Origin: an uncultured bacterium
Lineage (GTDB): Bacteria > Acidobacteriota > Thermoanaerobaculia > Thermoanaerobaculales > Thermoanaerobaculaceae
NCBI GenBank assembly: GCA_937924755.1
Contig: CALEVZ010000062.1
Location: forward strand, 1-52,100
DNA: 52,100 nucleotides
Direction: 5' to 3'
The notes beneath the pieces were generated by a model that worked only from the letters and a program-made list of their open reading frames with translations, was not told the origin of the DNA and made no database searches. Below are positions 18,662 through 27,567 of this stretch, in pieces; position 1 is the first letter of the stretch; the number at the start of each line of letters is the position of its first letter. Both the position numbers and the translations under genes were made by a program.

Positions 18662-18682
18662 CGTGCCAGAGCCAGACCCGGC

Positions 18683-19696
18683 TTGCCAAGATCTGCCGCC
18701 AGACGTAACCTGTTGACCGTGGTTGCCGCCGTCCTGCCGCTCGCCTTGCCCCTGGCCCTTACCCTGCCACCGTGCGCAGACTGCCACCCGCGGCAGTACC
18801 AGGAGTGGGCCGCTTCCGCCCACGCCGCTTCGGCGGCCAGTCCCCTCTATCGGGCCATGCGCCAGTGGGCGTACGCCGACGCCGGCGAGGCGGTGGCCGC
18901 CCGCTGTGCCGACTGCCACACCGTGCCGACGGCCTCCGGCGAGCGCTCCGCCGCCGTGGAGTGTGGCGCCTGTCACCAGCTGGCAGCAGGAGCCGGCCCG
19001 GACACCTTGCTCATCGACCCGGACCGGCCGGTGCTGGCCCCACGAACCTCGGGGGACGCCCCCCACCCCGTCGCCGTCAGCGCCGCCATCGCCGCCGACG
19101 CCCCCTGCCTGCCGTGCCACGGTCAGCTCAGCAACCCCGCCGGAGTTCCCCTCTGCACCACCGGCCCGGAGGCGGCCGCCCGCACCGCGGGAGCTGCTTG
19201 TATCGCCTGTCACCGCCCCCACACCTTCGCCGGGGCTGCTGCCGCCGGCCTCCATCGCGCCGCCACCGTGTCCCTCGACCGGCGGGGCGAGATCCTGCGG
19301 GCGACGGTGTTAGCCCGCGGCGTCGGCCACGCATTGCCCACCGGACCATCCCTGCGACAGGTGAGGTTGGAGGTGGAGATCCTCGACCGGCGCGGCTACC
19401 GCCTCTTCGACAACCGCTCTGACCCCAGTGCCCTCTTCGCCCGTCTGCTGGCCGACCCCGCGGGAAACGTCCCGGCCCCCCCGTGGCGGGCGGTGGCGGT
19501 GGCGCAGGACACGCGGCTGGCGGCCGGGGAGCGGCGAACCTTCGACTACCCGCTGCCAGCCGGAGCCTGGAGCGCCGAGGCGCGCCTCGTCTACCACCGC
19601 GCCCCCCCGCCGCTGCTCCACCGCCTTGCCCTCGCCCAAGAGGCCAGCCTCGCTCCCCGGGTGATCGCCCGTGCCCGTCTCAGCCTCGTCGACTGA
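18683..19696 (+). CDS. Multihaem cytochrome c (five CxxCH, cytochrome c554-like)
   Basis: This exported electron carrier has five haem-binding motifs: CADCH twice, CGACH, CLPCH and CIACH. The first is followed by PRQYQEWAASAHA, the pattern of the c554/multihaem CxxCH family. The C-terminal third (from about residue 195) has no haem motif and looks like a beta-rich domain. The start is uncertain. TTG 18683 gives a good signal peptide (basic SAARRN, then a Leu/Val/Ala core); TTG 18713 and GTG 18719 are shorter options. No terminal reductase lies beside it, so its partner is unknown. Confidence 0.83.
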   Translation: MPRSAARRNLLTVVAAVLPLALPLALTLPPCADCHPRQYQEWAASAHAASAASPLYRAMRQWAYADAGEAVAARCADCHTVPTASGERSAAVECGACHQLAAGAGPDTLLIDPDRPVLAPRTSGDAPHPVAVSAAIAADAPCLPCHGQLSNPAGVPLCTTGPEAAARTAGAACIACHRPHTFAGAAAAGLHRAATVSLDRRGEILRATVLARGVGHALPTGPSLRQVRLEVEILDRRGYRLFDNRSDPSALFARLLADPAGNVPAPPWRAVAVAQDTRLAAGERRTFDYPLPAGAWSAEARLVYHRAPPPLLHRLALAQEASLAPRVIARARLSLVD

Positions 19697-19957
19697 TGGG
19701 TGCTTTCGGAGTTAGAGGAATACTCGACATGCGCTGAGCCCTTCTCCTCACCGAAGGGGAGGTGGCGTGCACCCCAAAAGACGAACCGACGAGCGGACGA
19801 CGGGGCGGCCACGCCGATCTCGAGCGGCTCGCCCGGTACTGTCGCCGGGCTGGCGTCTCGTGCCCCAAAAAGATGTCCCTCGGCGCCTCAAGGCCCTCTA
19901 CCCCTGCCCCCATCGCCGCAATCGTGCCGCGTGCTACTCCGCCGGCCTGGGGGCGAG
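19697..19957. other. Leader region before the MerR-B12 gene, with imperfect direct repeats
   Basis: There is no gene in this stretch. It holds a CCCTTC/GAAGGG hairpin near 19738-19759 that may end the cytochrome transcript. It also has two related words about 93 bases apart: TGCACCCCAAAAGACG ending at 19783 and TGCCCCAAAAAGATG ending at 19875, each a short way after TGGCGT. These could be sites for the regulator encoded next, but the spacing is long and no clear promoter is visible. Confidence 0.35.
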
Positions 19958-20932
19958 GTGAGCGCCGTGGGGTCCAGCACGAACGAGGCCGCCTGGTCGA
20001 TCGCCGCGGTGGCGCGTGCCACTGGCATCTCCCAGCACACCCTGCGCGCCTGGGAGCGGCGCTTCTCGTTCCCGGTGCCGCACCGACTCCCCTCCGGACA
20101 CCGGCGCTTCACCGACGAGCAGGTAGAGCGTCTGAAACTGATCAAGCGCGCCCTCACCCTGGGCCACCGGGCCAGTGCGGTGGTGCCCCTGCCGGTGGAG
20201 CGCCTTTTCGCCCTCCTGCCCTCCACGGAGGTGGAGCCCGACGCCAGCGCCCGCTGGTGTGCCGGCGTCGTTGAAAACCTCAAGACCTTCAACCTGGCCG
20301 CGGTGGCCAGTGCCCTACGGCACGCCTCGGCGGCTTTGGGGGTGCGGGTGTTTCTCGAGGACCGCGTCATCCCGCTCCTCATCGAGGTGGGAACGCGGTG
20401 GGAGAGGGGACACCTCGATATCCGCCATGAGCATCTCCTGTCCGAGGCCATCGAGGACGAACTGCGGGCGTTGCGGCTGGCCCTCGAGCCGGGAGCCGCC
20501 GGCCGGCCGCTTCTGCTGGCCGCCCTACCAGGGGAACAACACGGCCTCCCTCTGCACATCGTCGCCCTCGCCGCCGCGGCGCGCGGTCTGCGCGTGCGCC
20601 TTCTAGGGCTGGACACGCCCCCCCACGAGATCCTCGCGACGGCCCACGGTATCAACGCTCAGGTGGTGGGGATCACCGTCAGTGCCCCGAACGCCACCGC
20701 GGCCACGGTGGCTGCGCTCAATCACCTGTACACCGCCCTGGTGCCGCATGCCAGCATGTGGGTGGGGGGGTCCGGGAGTGCCGCTCTGGAGGGGCTGCAC
20801 CCCGCCATCGCCCGCACCACCGATTTCCAGGCGCTGGATGAGCTGCTCGCCCGCTTGCCAGCAGCCGCCGCTGTGGCCATGGCGGACCGGGACAGAAAGG
20901 GGGGGGGCCGTGGAACCAGTCGTCGCCCTTGA
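19958..20932 (+). CDS. MerR-type regulator with B12-binding domain (CarH/LitR-like photoreceptor candidate)
   Basis: This 324-residue predicted DNA-binding regulator has an N-terminal MerR winged helix (WSIAAVARATGISQHTLRAW, about 12-80). A four-helix cap (about 100-180) and a cobalamin-binding Rossmann domain (about 185-310) follow. The cap contains W-ERGHLDIRH-EH, the Trp-x9-Glu-His motif that lies over adenosylcobalamin in CarH. The B12 loop is GEQHGLP, giving the Glu-x-His expected of CarH-type proteins, but the usual Gly three residues after His is replaced. Known relatives repress carotenoid genes in the dark and release DNA in light. Start is GTG 19958 after GGGGGCGAG. The 3' end overlaps the ABC ATPase gene by 23 bases. 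Confidence 0.85.
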   Translation: MSAVGSSTNEAAWSIAAVARATGISQHTLRAWERRFSFPVPHRLPSGHRRFTDEQVERLKLIKRALTLGHRASAVVPLPVERLFALLPSTEVEPDASARWCAGVVENLKTFNLAAVASALRHASAALGVRVFLEDRVIPLLIEVGTRWERGHLDIRHEHLLSEAIEDELRALRLALEPGAAGRPLLLAALPGEQHGLPLHIVALAAAARGLRVRLLGLDTPPHEILATAHGINAQVVGITVSAPNATAATVAALNHLYTALVPHASMWVGGSGSAALEGLHPAIARTTDFQALDELLARLPAAAAVAMADRDRKGGGRGTSRRP

Positions 20933-21584
20933 CGGGGTGGGCAAGCGCTACCGCACCGGCGGCGCTACGGTGACGGCCCTCGAAGGGGTGACCCTGCGCC
21001 TGGCGGCGGGAGAGATGGTGGCCCTGGTGGGCCCCTCCGGGTGCGGCAAGTCCACCACCCTCAACCTGATTTCCGGCGTGGACACCCCCGACGAGGGGGA
21101 GGTGCGGGTGTGCGGCGTGGACCTGCGCCGCGCCGACGAGCGGGCCCTCACCCTGCTGCGCCGCCGCCAGGTGGGGATCGTTTTCCAGGCCTTTCATCTG
21201 GTACCTCACCTCACGGTGGAGGAAAACGTCGCCCTGCCCCTGGCCCTCGACGGCCGGCGGGATGGGGCGCGGGTGGCGGAGCTCATCTCGCGGGTGGGCC
21301 TGGCCCACCGCCGGCGCCACTTCCCCGGCGAGCTCTCCGGCGGGGAGCAGCAGCGGGTGGCGGTGGCCCGGGCCCTGGTGCACCGCCCCCGGGTGGTGGT
21401 GGCCGACGAACCCACCGGCAACCTGGACTCGGCCTCCGGGGCGGCGGTGCTGGAACTGCTCGATGAGCTGCGACGGGCCGAGGGGGCGGCGTTGGTGCTG
21501 GCCACCCACGACCGCCACCTGGCCGCCGCCGCCGAGCGGGTGCTGGCCATGCGCGACGGCCGCTTGTTGGGCCCCACCCCATGA
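20910..21584 (+). CDS. ABC transporter ATPase (LolD/MacB/YbbA type)
   Basis: This 224-residue nucleotide-binding subunit has Walker A GPSGCGKST, Q-loop FQAFHLVP, signature LSGGEQQRVAVARAL, Walker B VVVADEPTGNLDS and an H-loop in ATHDRH. The sequence type pairs with FtsX-fold permeases that extract lipids or lipoproteins or act as mechanotransducers rather than import solutes. GTG 20910 lies inside the regulator gene after AAAGGGGGGG. The downstream permease begins in an ATGA overlap. The ATPase, permease and AttH-like protein form an AttEFGH-like set. Confidence 0.93.
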   Translation: MEPVVALDGVGKRYRTGGATVTALEGVTLRLAAGEMVALVGPSGCGKSTTLNLISGVDTPDEGEVRVCGVDLRRADERALTLLRRRQVGIVFQAFHLVPHLTVEENVALPLALDGRRDGARVAELISRVGLAHRRRHFPGELSGGEQQRVAVARALVHRPRVVVADEPTGNLDSASGAAVLELLDELRRAEGAALVLATHDRHLAAAAERVLAMRDGRLLGPTP

Positions 21585-24124
21585 TTCTGCGGGCCCTCTC
21601 CCTGCGCCCCGCCCTGCGCCGCCCCCTCCGCCTCGTCGTCACCGTGGCCGGGGTGGCCGCCGGGGTGGCGGCGATGGTGGCCACGGTGGCCGCAAGCCGG
21701 GCCGCGGTGTGGGCCATGCGCGAGGGGGTAGTGGAGGTGGCCGGGGAGGAGAGCCTGGAGCTGACGGCCCCGGGCGGGGCGCCCACTGCCCTGCTGGGGA
21801 GGCTACGGCCGTTGGCGGCCGACGCCCGGCTGTCCCCGGTGCTGGAGGAGGTGGCGCTGCTACCCGGCACAGGGGAGCCGGTGAAGGTCCTGGGGCTTGA
21901 CCTCCTCACCGTGGACACTCTCGCCGACACGCCCCCCCTGCCCCACGGCACGCTGGACATCGAGGCCCTCGTCGGCCGCGGCGGGGTGCTGGTCCCCCAA
22001 CCCTTGGCCCAACGGCTGGGCCTTTGCCCGGGCGACGAGCTGCTGGTAACGGCCCGCTCCCGCCCGCAGGCGCTACCCGTCGCCGGGGTGTTCGCCCCGC
22101 AGCGGGCCGCCAGCATCTGGAGCCACACCGTGGTCATGGACGTGGCCGCGGCCCAAGAGCTGTTCGGCCGGCAGGGCTACCTGGACGCCGTGCGCCTCAC
22201 CCCCCGCCCCGGCGTGACCATGGAAGCCCTGCGCGCCCGCCTGACCTCTGAGATGGTGCCGCCGCCCGTGGCGGTGGGCGCCCCCCGCCCCCGTGCCCAG
22301 GGCTCGGAGCGCCTGCTGCGGGCCCTGGAGTTCAACCTGGCGGCCCTCTCCGGCATCTCCCTGTTGGTGGGGGCAGTGCTTGTGGCCATCACCTTGGCCA
22401 CCGCGGTGGTGCAACGGCGCCAGGTCATCGCCGTGCTGCGCTCGCTGGGGGCCAGCCCGGCCCAGGTGAGCCGGGCGGTGCTGGCGGAGGCGGCGGTCAT
22501 GGGGGTGTTGGGCGGGGCGGTGGGCGTACTGGCGGGGGGGGTGGCGGCCCGGGGGGCCCTGGTGGCGGTGCGCGCCACCGTGGCCACCGCGGTCCAGAGC
22601 GCCGTGCCCGCCACCGCCATCCGGGTCGACCTTCCCCTCGCCATGGTGGGGGTGGGGATGGGGGTGCTGGTGGGGGTGGCAGCGGCCCTGCTGCCCCTGG
22701 CGGAGGCCCGCTCCATCCCCCCCGTGCAGGGGCTGCGCGGCGAGCCGCGGGTCTACCTGTCGCCGCGCTCCCGCCGCCGCACAGCCCTGGTGGGCCTCGC
22801 CCTGCTGGGCCTGGGCGCCACCCTGGCTCGCCTGCCCGCCATGGCGGAGCTGCCGATCCCTGCCCTGGCCGGCTCCCTGGCGGTGCTGGTGGCGCTTCTG
22901 GCCACCGCCGGCCTGGCGGTAGACACCTTTGCCAGGGTGGAGGCCCTCCCGCCCCTGCGCCGGGCGGGGGTTCTCCTGCGCCTGGCCGCCGCTGCCCTGG
23001 CGGCGGGGCGGCGGCGGGCCGCCTGGGCAGCGGGGGCGGTGGGAGTGGCCATCGCCCTGGCGATAGCCATCGCCACCATGGTGCACTCCTTCCGCGCCAC
23101 GGTGCTGGCCTGGGCGGAGCAGGGGTTGCGCTCCGACCTTTGGGTGCGACCGGTGGCGGCGGCCGGGGTGCAGGTGGGGCGGCTCCACCCGGAGGTTGTT
23201 GCCGTGGCCGAGGAACTCTTCGGAGCCGATGCCGTCGACCCCTTTCACCTCACCGAGGTGCGCCTGGAGGGCCACTTTATCCCCCTGGGGGCCGGGGCTC
23301 TGGAGGTGGTGGCCCGGCACGGGGGGGTGCCATTCCGCGGCGGGCGCGATGGGCGGGAGGTGTTTGCCGAGACGCTGCGGCGCCGCGGGGCGGTGATCAA
23401 CGAGCCGCTGGCCTCGCGCTTCGGCCTGCGCGAGGGGGACGTGCTGCGGGTAGAGGCCCCCGGGGGGATCCTGGAGCGCCCCATCGTCGGCGTCTTCTAC
23501 GACTATTCCCGCAGCCAGGGGATGGCGGTGATCGACCGTGCCGACTTCCTGGCCCACTTCCCCGATTTCGGGCCGCAAGAGGTGGCCATCTTCCTTCCCT
23601 CCGGAACCGACCCGGAGGGGGCCCGCCGGCGGCTGCTGGCCGCCCTGGGGGACCGCTTTTTGGTGGAGGTTTTTCTCAACCGGGAGCTGCGCCGGGAAGT
23701 GCTCCAGGTCTTCAACCGCACCTTCGCCATCACCACCGCCCTGCAGTGGGTGGCGGTGGCGGTGGCGATGGTGGCGGTGGCCACGGTGCTGTCGGCGCTG
23801 CTCGCCGAGCGGGGGCGGGAGCTGGGCCTGCTGCGGGCGCTGGGGGCCGGGCGAGGCCAGCTGGCCAGAGTGGTGCTGGCCCAGGGGGGGCTGCTGGGCC
23901 TCATCGGCGCAGCGGGGGGGTTGGGGGCTGGGCTGGCGGTGGGAGTCATTTTGGTCAAGGTGGTCAACCTGCAGTCCTTCGCCTGGACCCTGGAGCTACG
24001 GCTGCCCTGGGCCGGCATCCTCATGACCGGGTCCGTGGTGGCCCTCGGGTCCCTGGTCGCCGCCGCGGCGCCGGCCGCCGCCGCCTGGCGGCTGGCCCCC
24101 GCCGAGGTGCTGCGTGAGGAGTAG
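21581..24124 (+). CDS. FtsX-type ABC permease, large two-module form (YbbP/AttFG-like)
   Basis: This 847-residue inner-membrane protein has an N-terminal anchor (LVVTVAGVAAGVAAMVATVA) and a first periplasmic domain (about 50-240). A first FtsX module of three helices spans about 255-370. A middle pair of hydrophobic segments precedes a second N-terminal anchor (AIALAIAIATMVHSF, about 485). A second periplasmic domain (about 510-710) and a second FtsX module (about 715-840) complete it. The two modules repeat the phrases VIAVLRSLGASPAQVSRAVL and LGLLRALGAGRGQLARVVL. It therefore carries both permease halves in one chain. It starts at ATGA with the ATPase and overlaps the next gene by 11 bases. 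Confidence 0.92.
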   Translation: MILRALSLRPALRRPLRLVVTVAGVAAGVAAMVATVAASRAAVWAMREGVVEVAGEESLELTAPGGAPTALLGRLRPLAADARLSPVLEEVALLPGTGEPVKVLGLDLLTVDTLADTPPLPHGTLDIEALVGRGGVLVPQPLAQRLGLCPGDELLVTARSRPQALPVAGVFAPQRAASIWSHTVVMDVAAAQELFGRQGYLDAVRLTPRPGVTMEALRARLTSEMVPPPVAVGAPRPRAQGSERLLRALEFNLAALSGISLLVGAVLVAITLATAVVQRRQVIAVLRSLGASPAQVSRAVLAEAAVMGVLGGAVGVLAGGVAARGALVAVRATVATAVQSAVPATAIRVDLPLAMVGVGMGVLVGVAAALLPLAEARSIPPVQGLRGEPRVYLSPRSRRRTALVGLALLGLGATLARLPAMAELPIPALAGSLAVLVALLATAGLAVDTFARVEALPPLRRAGVLLRLAAAALAAGRRRAAWAAGAVGVAIALAIAIATMVHSFRATVLAWAEQGLRSDLWVRPVAAAGVQVGRLHPEVVAVAEELFGADAVDPFHLTEVRLEGHFIPLGAGALEVVARHGGVPFRGGRDGREVFAETLRRRGAVINEPLASRFGLREGDVLRVEAPGGILERPIVGVFYDYSRSQGMAVIDRADFLAHFPDFGPQEVAIFLPSGTDPEGARRRLLAALGDRFLVEVFLNRELRREVLQVFNRTFAITTALQWVAVAVAMVAVATVLSALLAERGRELGLLRALGAGRGQLARVVLAQGGLLGLIGAAGGLGAGLAVGVILVKVVNLQSFAWTLELRLPWAGILMTGSVVALGSLVAAAAPAAAAWRLAPAEVLREE

Positions 24125-25196
24125 GGCCGCCGTGGCCGCCCTACTTTTGGCGGCGATGACCGCCGCCGAGGTCTGGCGCACCGTCACCGCGCCCCTGACG
24201 CTCACCTTCCCCGCCGACCACGGCGCCCACCCCGAGCACCGCACCGAGTGGTGGTACGTCACTGGGCTGGTGGAGACCCCGGTCGGGCGCCGCTTCGGCT
24301 ACCAGCTCACCTTCTTCCGGCAGGGGCTCAACCCCGGCCCGCCGCCCCCCGGTGCCTCCGAGCTCCACCCCCGCCACGCCATAGCCGCCCACCTCGCGGT
24401 GGCCGACCTGGCGGCGGGGCAGCTACGCCACGCCCAGCGCCTGCGCCGCGCCGCCGCCGGGCTGGCGGGCTTCACCATGGGGGACCTGCACGTCTGGGTG
24501 GAGGAGTGGGAGATGCGGCGCCACCAGGGAGACGCCCTCACCCTACTGGCTGGCGACCGGGCAGCTGACGTGTCCCTCGATCTGCGTCTGGTGCCCACCC
24601 GCCCCCTGGTATGGCACGGTGACGGGGGGGTCTCCCGCAAGGGCCCCGAGCCCGGCAACGCCTCCGCGTACCTCACCTGGACCCGCCTGGCCACCGCCGG
24701 CACCCTCACCGTGGGCGGCCGCACCTTCCCCGTCACCGGCACCTCCTGGCTGGACCACGAATGGGGCTCCACCCAGTTGGGGGCCGACGTGGTGGGGTGG
24801 GATTGGCTGGGGGTCCGCCTCGCAGACGGGCGAGACCTCATGGTCTACCGCCTCCGACGGGCTGACGGCAGCGCCTCGCCCCACTCCGCCGGCACCGTGG
24901 TCCACCCCGACGGCTCCATCCTGGCCTTGGGCGCCGACGACCTGCAGCTCGCCCCCCTCTCCCACTGGCGGAGCCCCCGCACCGGCGCCGCTTACCCCTC
25001 CCGCCTGCGCCTACGCATCCCCAGGGCGGGCCTGGACGTGACCGTCACCCCCCTCCTGCTTGACGCCGAAATCGACGCCCGCCCCTCCACCGGCGTCATC
25101 TACTGGGAGGGCCCCGTGGCCCTCTCCGGCACCGTCTCCGGCGAAGGGTACATGGAGCTCACCGGCTACGCCTCCTCCTTGACCGGGCGATTCTGA
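24114..25196 (+). CDS. AttH/CrtC-type lipocalin-like secreted protein (COG5621-like)
   Basis: This exported protein of about 360 residues has signal peptide RSRAAVAALLLAAMTAAE. The N-terminal lipocalin-like half has the family hallmark FPADHGAHPEHRTEWWYVTG. The second half includes TGTSWLDHEWGSTQLG with the conserved D-H-E-W, as in carotenoid 1,2-hydratase (CrtC) relatives and AttH. AttH-type proteins often accompany this kind of ABC transporter; their ligand is probably lipid-like but unproven. GTG 24114 lies inside the permease gene. It is the last gene of the run, followed by the repeat region at 25208. Confidence 0.9.
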   Translation: MRSRAAVAALLLAAMTAAEVWRTVTAPLTLTFPADHGAHPEHRTEWWYVTGLVETPVGRRFGYQLTFFRQGLNPGPPPPGASELHPRHAIAAHLAVADLAAGQLRHAQRLRRAAAGLAGFTMGDLHVWVEEWEMRRHQGDALTLLAGDRAADVSLDLRLVPTRPLVWHGDGGVSRKGPEPGNASAYLTWTRLATAGTLTVGGRTFPVTGTSWLDHEWGSTQLGADVVGWDWLGVRLADGRDLMVYRLRRADGSASPHSAGTVVHPDGSILALGADDLQLAPLSHWRSPRTGAAYPSRLRLRIPRAGLDVTVTPLLLDAEIDARPSTGVIYWEGPVALSGTVSGEGYMELTGYASSLTGRF

Positions 25197-25207
25197 GGCC
25201 CGCCCGA

Positions 25208-25311
25208 ACCGACACGGACACGGGCGCGGACACGAACAGGGGATCGGGCACGGGCACCGTTACCGACACCGTCACCGCCTTGGTCGCCGGCGCGGACACG
25301 GGCGACGGGCC
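25208..25311. repeat. Intergenic GACACGG/GGGCACGG repeat cluster
   Basis: The region contains repeated words GACACGGACACGGGCGCGGACACG, in which six-base periodic CACGGA/CACGGG units recur, then GGGCACGGGCACCGTTACC and GACACCGTCACCG, and later CGGACACGGGCGACGG. Related words occur at 5985 and 9614. It lies between the AttH-like gene and the convergent manganese operon and may act in termination of both. No T-run is visible. Confidence 0.55.
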
Positions 25312-25316
25312 GCCGC

Positions 25317-26444
25317 TTACCGGCGGGGACGGGGGGGACCCTCGGCGATGAGCTGGTGGGCGAGATGGCGACCCACTTCCGTGAGTTCCAACAGCCCCCC
25401 GGCGTTGCGCGCCAGGCCCTGGACGCTGGCGTGGCGAACCACTCGCTGGACGAAGTGCGACGACCATTTGAGATGGCGATGAAGCGCCTCGGGGCGGTTT
25501 TCGACCTCCGCCTCGGGCCGCCCCTCGTGGTGGGCCAGGTGCACCACCAGCATGCGAGCGGCGAATTCCAGCCGCTGACGCTGACGCCGCCGCATTTGCG
25601 CCAGCAAGCCACCCCGCGGTGTGAGCAGGAAGACGCCGACAAATTGCACGCCGGCCGCGGTGGCCATGGCGCCGGCGATGGACACGTCGGCGGCAAAGGC
25701 CACCGCCACGCCCGCCAGGGAGGCGGTCACGGCGAAGCCGGCGCTGGCCCACAGCATGGCGGAGAAGCGCCTGGCCACCAGATAGGCGGTGGCCGGCGGC
25801 GCCACCATCAGCGCCACCACCAGGATCGAACCTACCGCCTGGAACGCCCCCACCGCGGTCACCGAGACCAGCGCCATGGCGGCGTAGTGCACGAAAGTGG
25901 GCGAGAGACCCAAAAGCTTAGCCTGCCCCGAATCCACGATGGCCAGTTTCAACTCTTTGTAGGAGAACACCACCACCGCGCCATTGACAAGCAGGATGAT
26001 CCCCATGCTCCACAGCGCCCTGGGGCCGAGATTGACGCCCCCCACCACCAGCTCGTCAAAGGGCACTAGGGCGAGCTGGCCTAGCAACACCGCGTCCGTG
26101 TCCAGGTGCACACCCGCCGCCCCTTTGGACACCAGGATTACGCCCAGGGAGAAGAGGGCGGAGAACACCAGCCCGATGGCGGCGTCCTCGCCCACCAACC
26201 CGGAGCGGCTGACGGTCTCGATGAGCACCACGGTGAGGAGCCCGGTTGCGGCGGCGGCAAGCAGGAGCCAAGGGGAATTGAGGTCCCGGGTGACGAAAAA
26301 AGCCAGCACGATGCCTGGCAAGATGGCGTGGGAGATGGCGTCCGAAACCAGGGCCAGGCGCCGCAAGACCAGCACGGCCCCGGGCAGGGCGGCGGCCAGC
26401 GCCGTCACCACCGCCACCGCCACGATGGCGAGATCAGCTGACAT
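25317..26444 (-). CDS. Metal ABC transporter permease with C-terminal winged-helix-like extension
   Basis: This 375-residue inner-membrane permease is of the ZnuB/MntB/TroD family (ABC-3 type) with about eight or nine helices. The family block ALPGAVLVLRRLALVSDAISHAILPGIVLAF is at the N-terminus. From about residue 275 a soluble tail follows (RRRQRQRLEFAARMLVVHLA, then ELTEVGRHLAHQL). It resembles a DtxR-like or small winged-helix domain and is absent from plain ZnuB. It is the last gene of the manganese operon and overlaps the preceding permease gene by 11 bases. The two permeases probably form the TroC/TroD-like heterodimer. Confidence 0.9.
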   Translation of the reverse strand: MSADLAIVAVAVVTALAAALPGAVLVLRRLALVSDAISHAILPGIVLAFFVTRDLNSPWLLLAAAATGLLTVVLIETVSRSGLVGEDAAIGLVFSALFSLGVILVSKGAAGVHLDTDAVLLGQLALVPFDELVVGGVNLGPRALWSMGIILLVNGAVVVFSYKELKLAIVDSGQAKLLGLSPTFVHYAAMALVSVTAVGAFQAVGSILVVALMVAPPATAYLVARRFSAMLWASAGFAVTASLAGVAVAFAADVSIAGAMATAAGVQFVGVFLLTPRGGLLAQMRRRQRQRLEFAARMLVVHLAHHEGRPEAEVENRPEALHRHLKWSSHFVQRVVRHASVQGLARNAGGLLELTEVGRHLAHQLIAEGPPRPRR

Positions 26445-27567
26445 GGGAGTCTTCCTCCCGCTGGAGTGCCTTTTCTGCCTCCCGCCGCCCCAGCCAGGTG
26501 GGCGCCCACAGCTCTTCCCCGACTTGCTGCGCCAGCCCCCGCCGGGCGAGGCCCTCCAGCGCCGCCGTCACGTCCGTCTCCCGCGGGCTCATGGTGCGCA
26601 GCACACCCACCCGGTGACCATGCTCCGGTTCGTCGGGGTGCTGCCGAGACAAGGCGTACAGGTGCATGAGAACGGGATTGAGGCGCGGCGCCCGGCGGGT
26701 GCGGTACCGCCGGAGCCACCCCCACAAAAGGCCCCGTTGCGGCGCCACGACCATGGAAATCCCCACCGCCCCGGACAGGATCAGCACCACCGCGGGTCCG
26801 GTGGGCAACCCCGCTACCACCGACGAAACTACCGCCCCTGCCATCCCTCCGGCTGCACCCAGAACGCCCGCCAGCACCACCATGGTCCCTAGACGTCCCG
26901 TCCACTGGCGCGCCGCCACTCCGGGAGCCACCAGCATGGCCGCCATCAACACCACCCCCACGGTTTGCAGACCGAGGACGATGGCCACCACCAGCAGAAC
27001 CTGGAGTAACGCCTCGGCCCGGCCCATGGCCAGGCCTAGACTCGCCCCAAACTGGGCGTCACACGCCAGGAGCTTGAGTTCCTTCCAGGCCGCTGCCAGC
27101 ACGGCGAGGGCAACGACACCCAGAACCGCCATGGTCAGCACGTCTCCCTTGAGAAGCGCCGCCGCCTGGCCGAAAAGGAAGGTCTTGAGGCCCGCGTGAG
27201 CGGCATCCGGCCGTTTCTGCAGCACCGTGAGGAGCACCAGGCCGAAACCGAAGAACACCGACAGCACCATGCCGAGGCCGGCGTCGAAGGGGACCCGGCT
27301 GCGCCGGGCAACGGCGCCCACCGCCAGTATCCCCAGCCAGCCAGCCACCGCGGCGCCGCCCATCAACACCAGCGGCGCCTTCGAGCCGGTGAGCAGATAC
27401 GCCACCACGATCCCAGGTAAAGCGGCGTGGCTCAAGGCATCGCCCAGCAAACTCTGGCGCCGCAACACGGCAAAGCTCCCCAGGGCGCCGTTGACCAGGC
27501 CCAGCACGCCGGCGCCGACGGCGACCACCTGCAGGGTATGGTCCGAGAGCAGGTCGAGCACGCTCAC
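26434..27567 (-). CDS. Metal ABC transporter permease (first of a pair)
   Basis: This 377-residue permease is of the same ABC-3 family, with N-terminal [38 protein letters not shown] and a conserved [19 protein letters not shown] segment. It too has a soluble C-terminal tail of about 90 residues ([11 protein letters not shown], then [21 protein letters not shown]) that looks like a degenerate winged helix. Its start overlaps the ATPase stop as ATGA. Fused tails on both permeases suggest docking or metal-dependent regulation, which is an inference. Confidence 0.9.
   Translation of the reverse strand: MSVLDLLSDHTLQVVAVGAGVLGLVNGALGSFAVLRRQSLLGDALSHAALPGIVVAYLLTGSKAPLVLMGGAAVAGWLGILAVGAVARRSRVPFDAGLGMVLSVFFGFGLVLLTVLQKRPDAAHAGLKTFLFGQAAALLKGDVLTMAVLGVVALAVLAAAWKELKLLACDAQFGASLGLAMGRAEALLQVLLVVAIVLGLQTVGVVLMAAMLVAPGVAARQWTGRLGTMVVLAGVLGAAGGMAGAVVSSVVAGLPTGPAVVLILSGAVGISMVVAPQRGLLWGWLRRYRTRRAPRLNPVLMHLYALSRQHPDEPEHGHRVGVLRTMSPRETDVTAALEGLARRGLAQQVGEELWAPTWLGRREAEKALQREEDSHVS

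Noticed and set aside
19697-19957. Possible cobalamin riboswitch before the MerR-B12 gene
   Set aside because: I could not find a convincing B12-box or the expected stem arrangement; the regulator protein itself is the likely B12 sensor.
24114-25196. Reading the CrtC-like gene as a true carotenoid hydratase
   Set aside because: No other carotenoid gene is present, and AttH-type proteins with ABC transporters share the fold; only the family relation is claimed.
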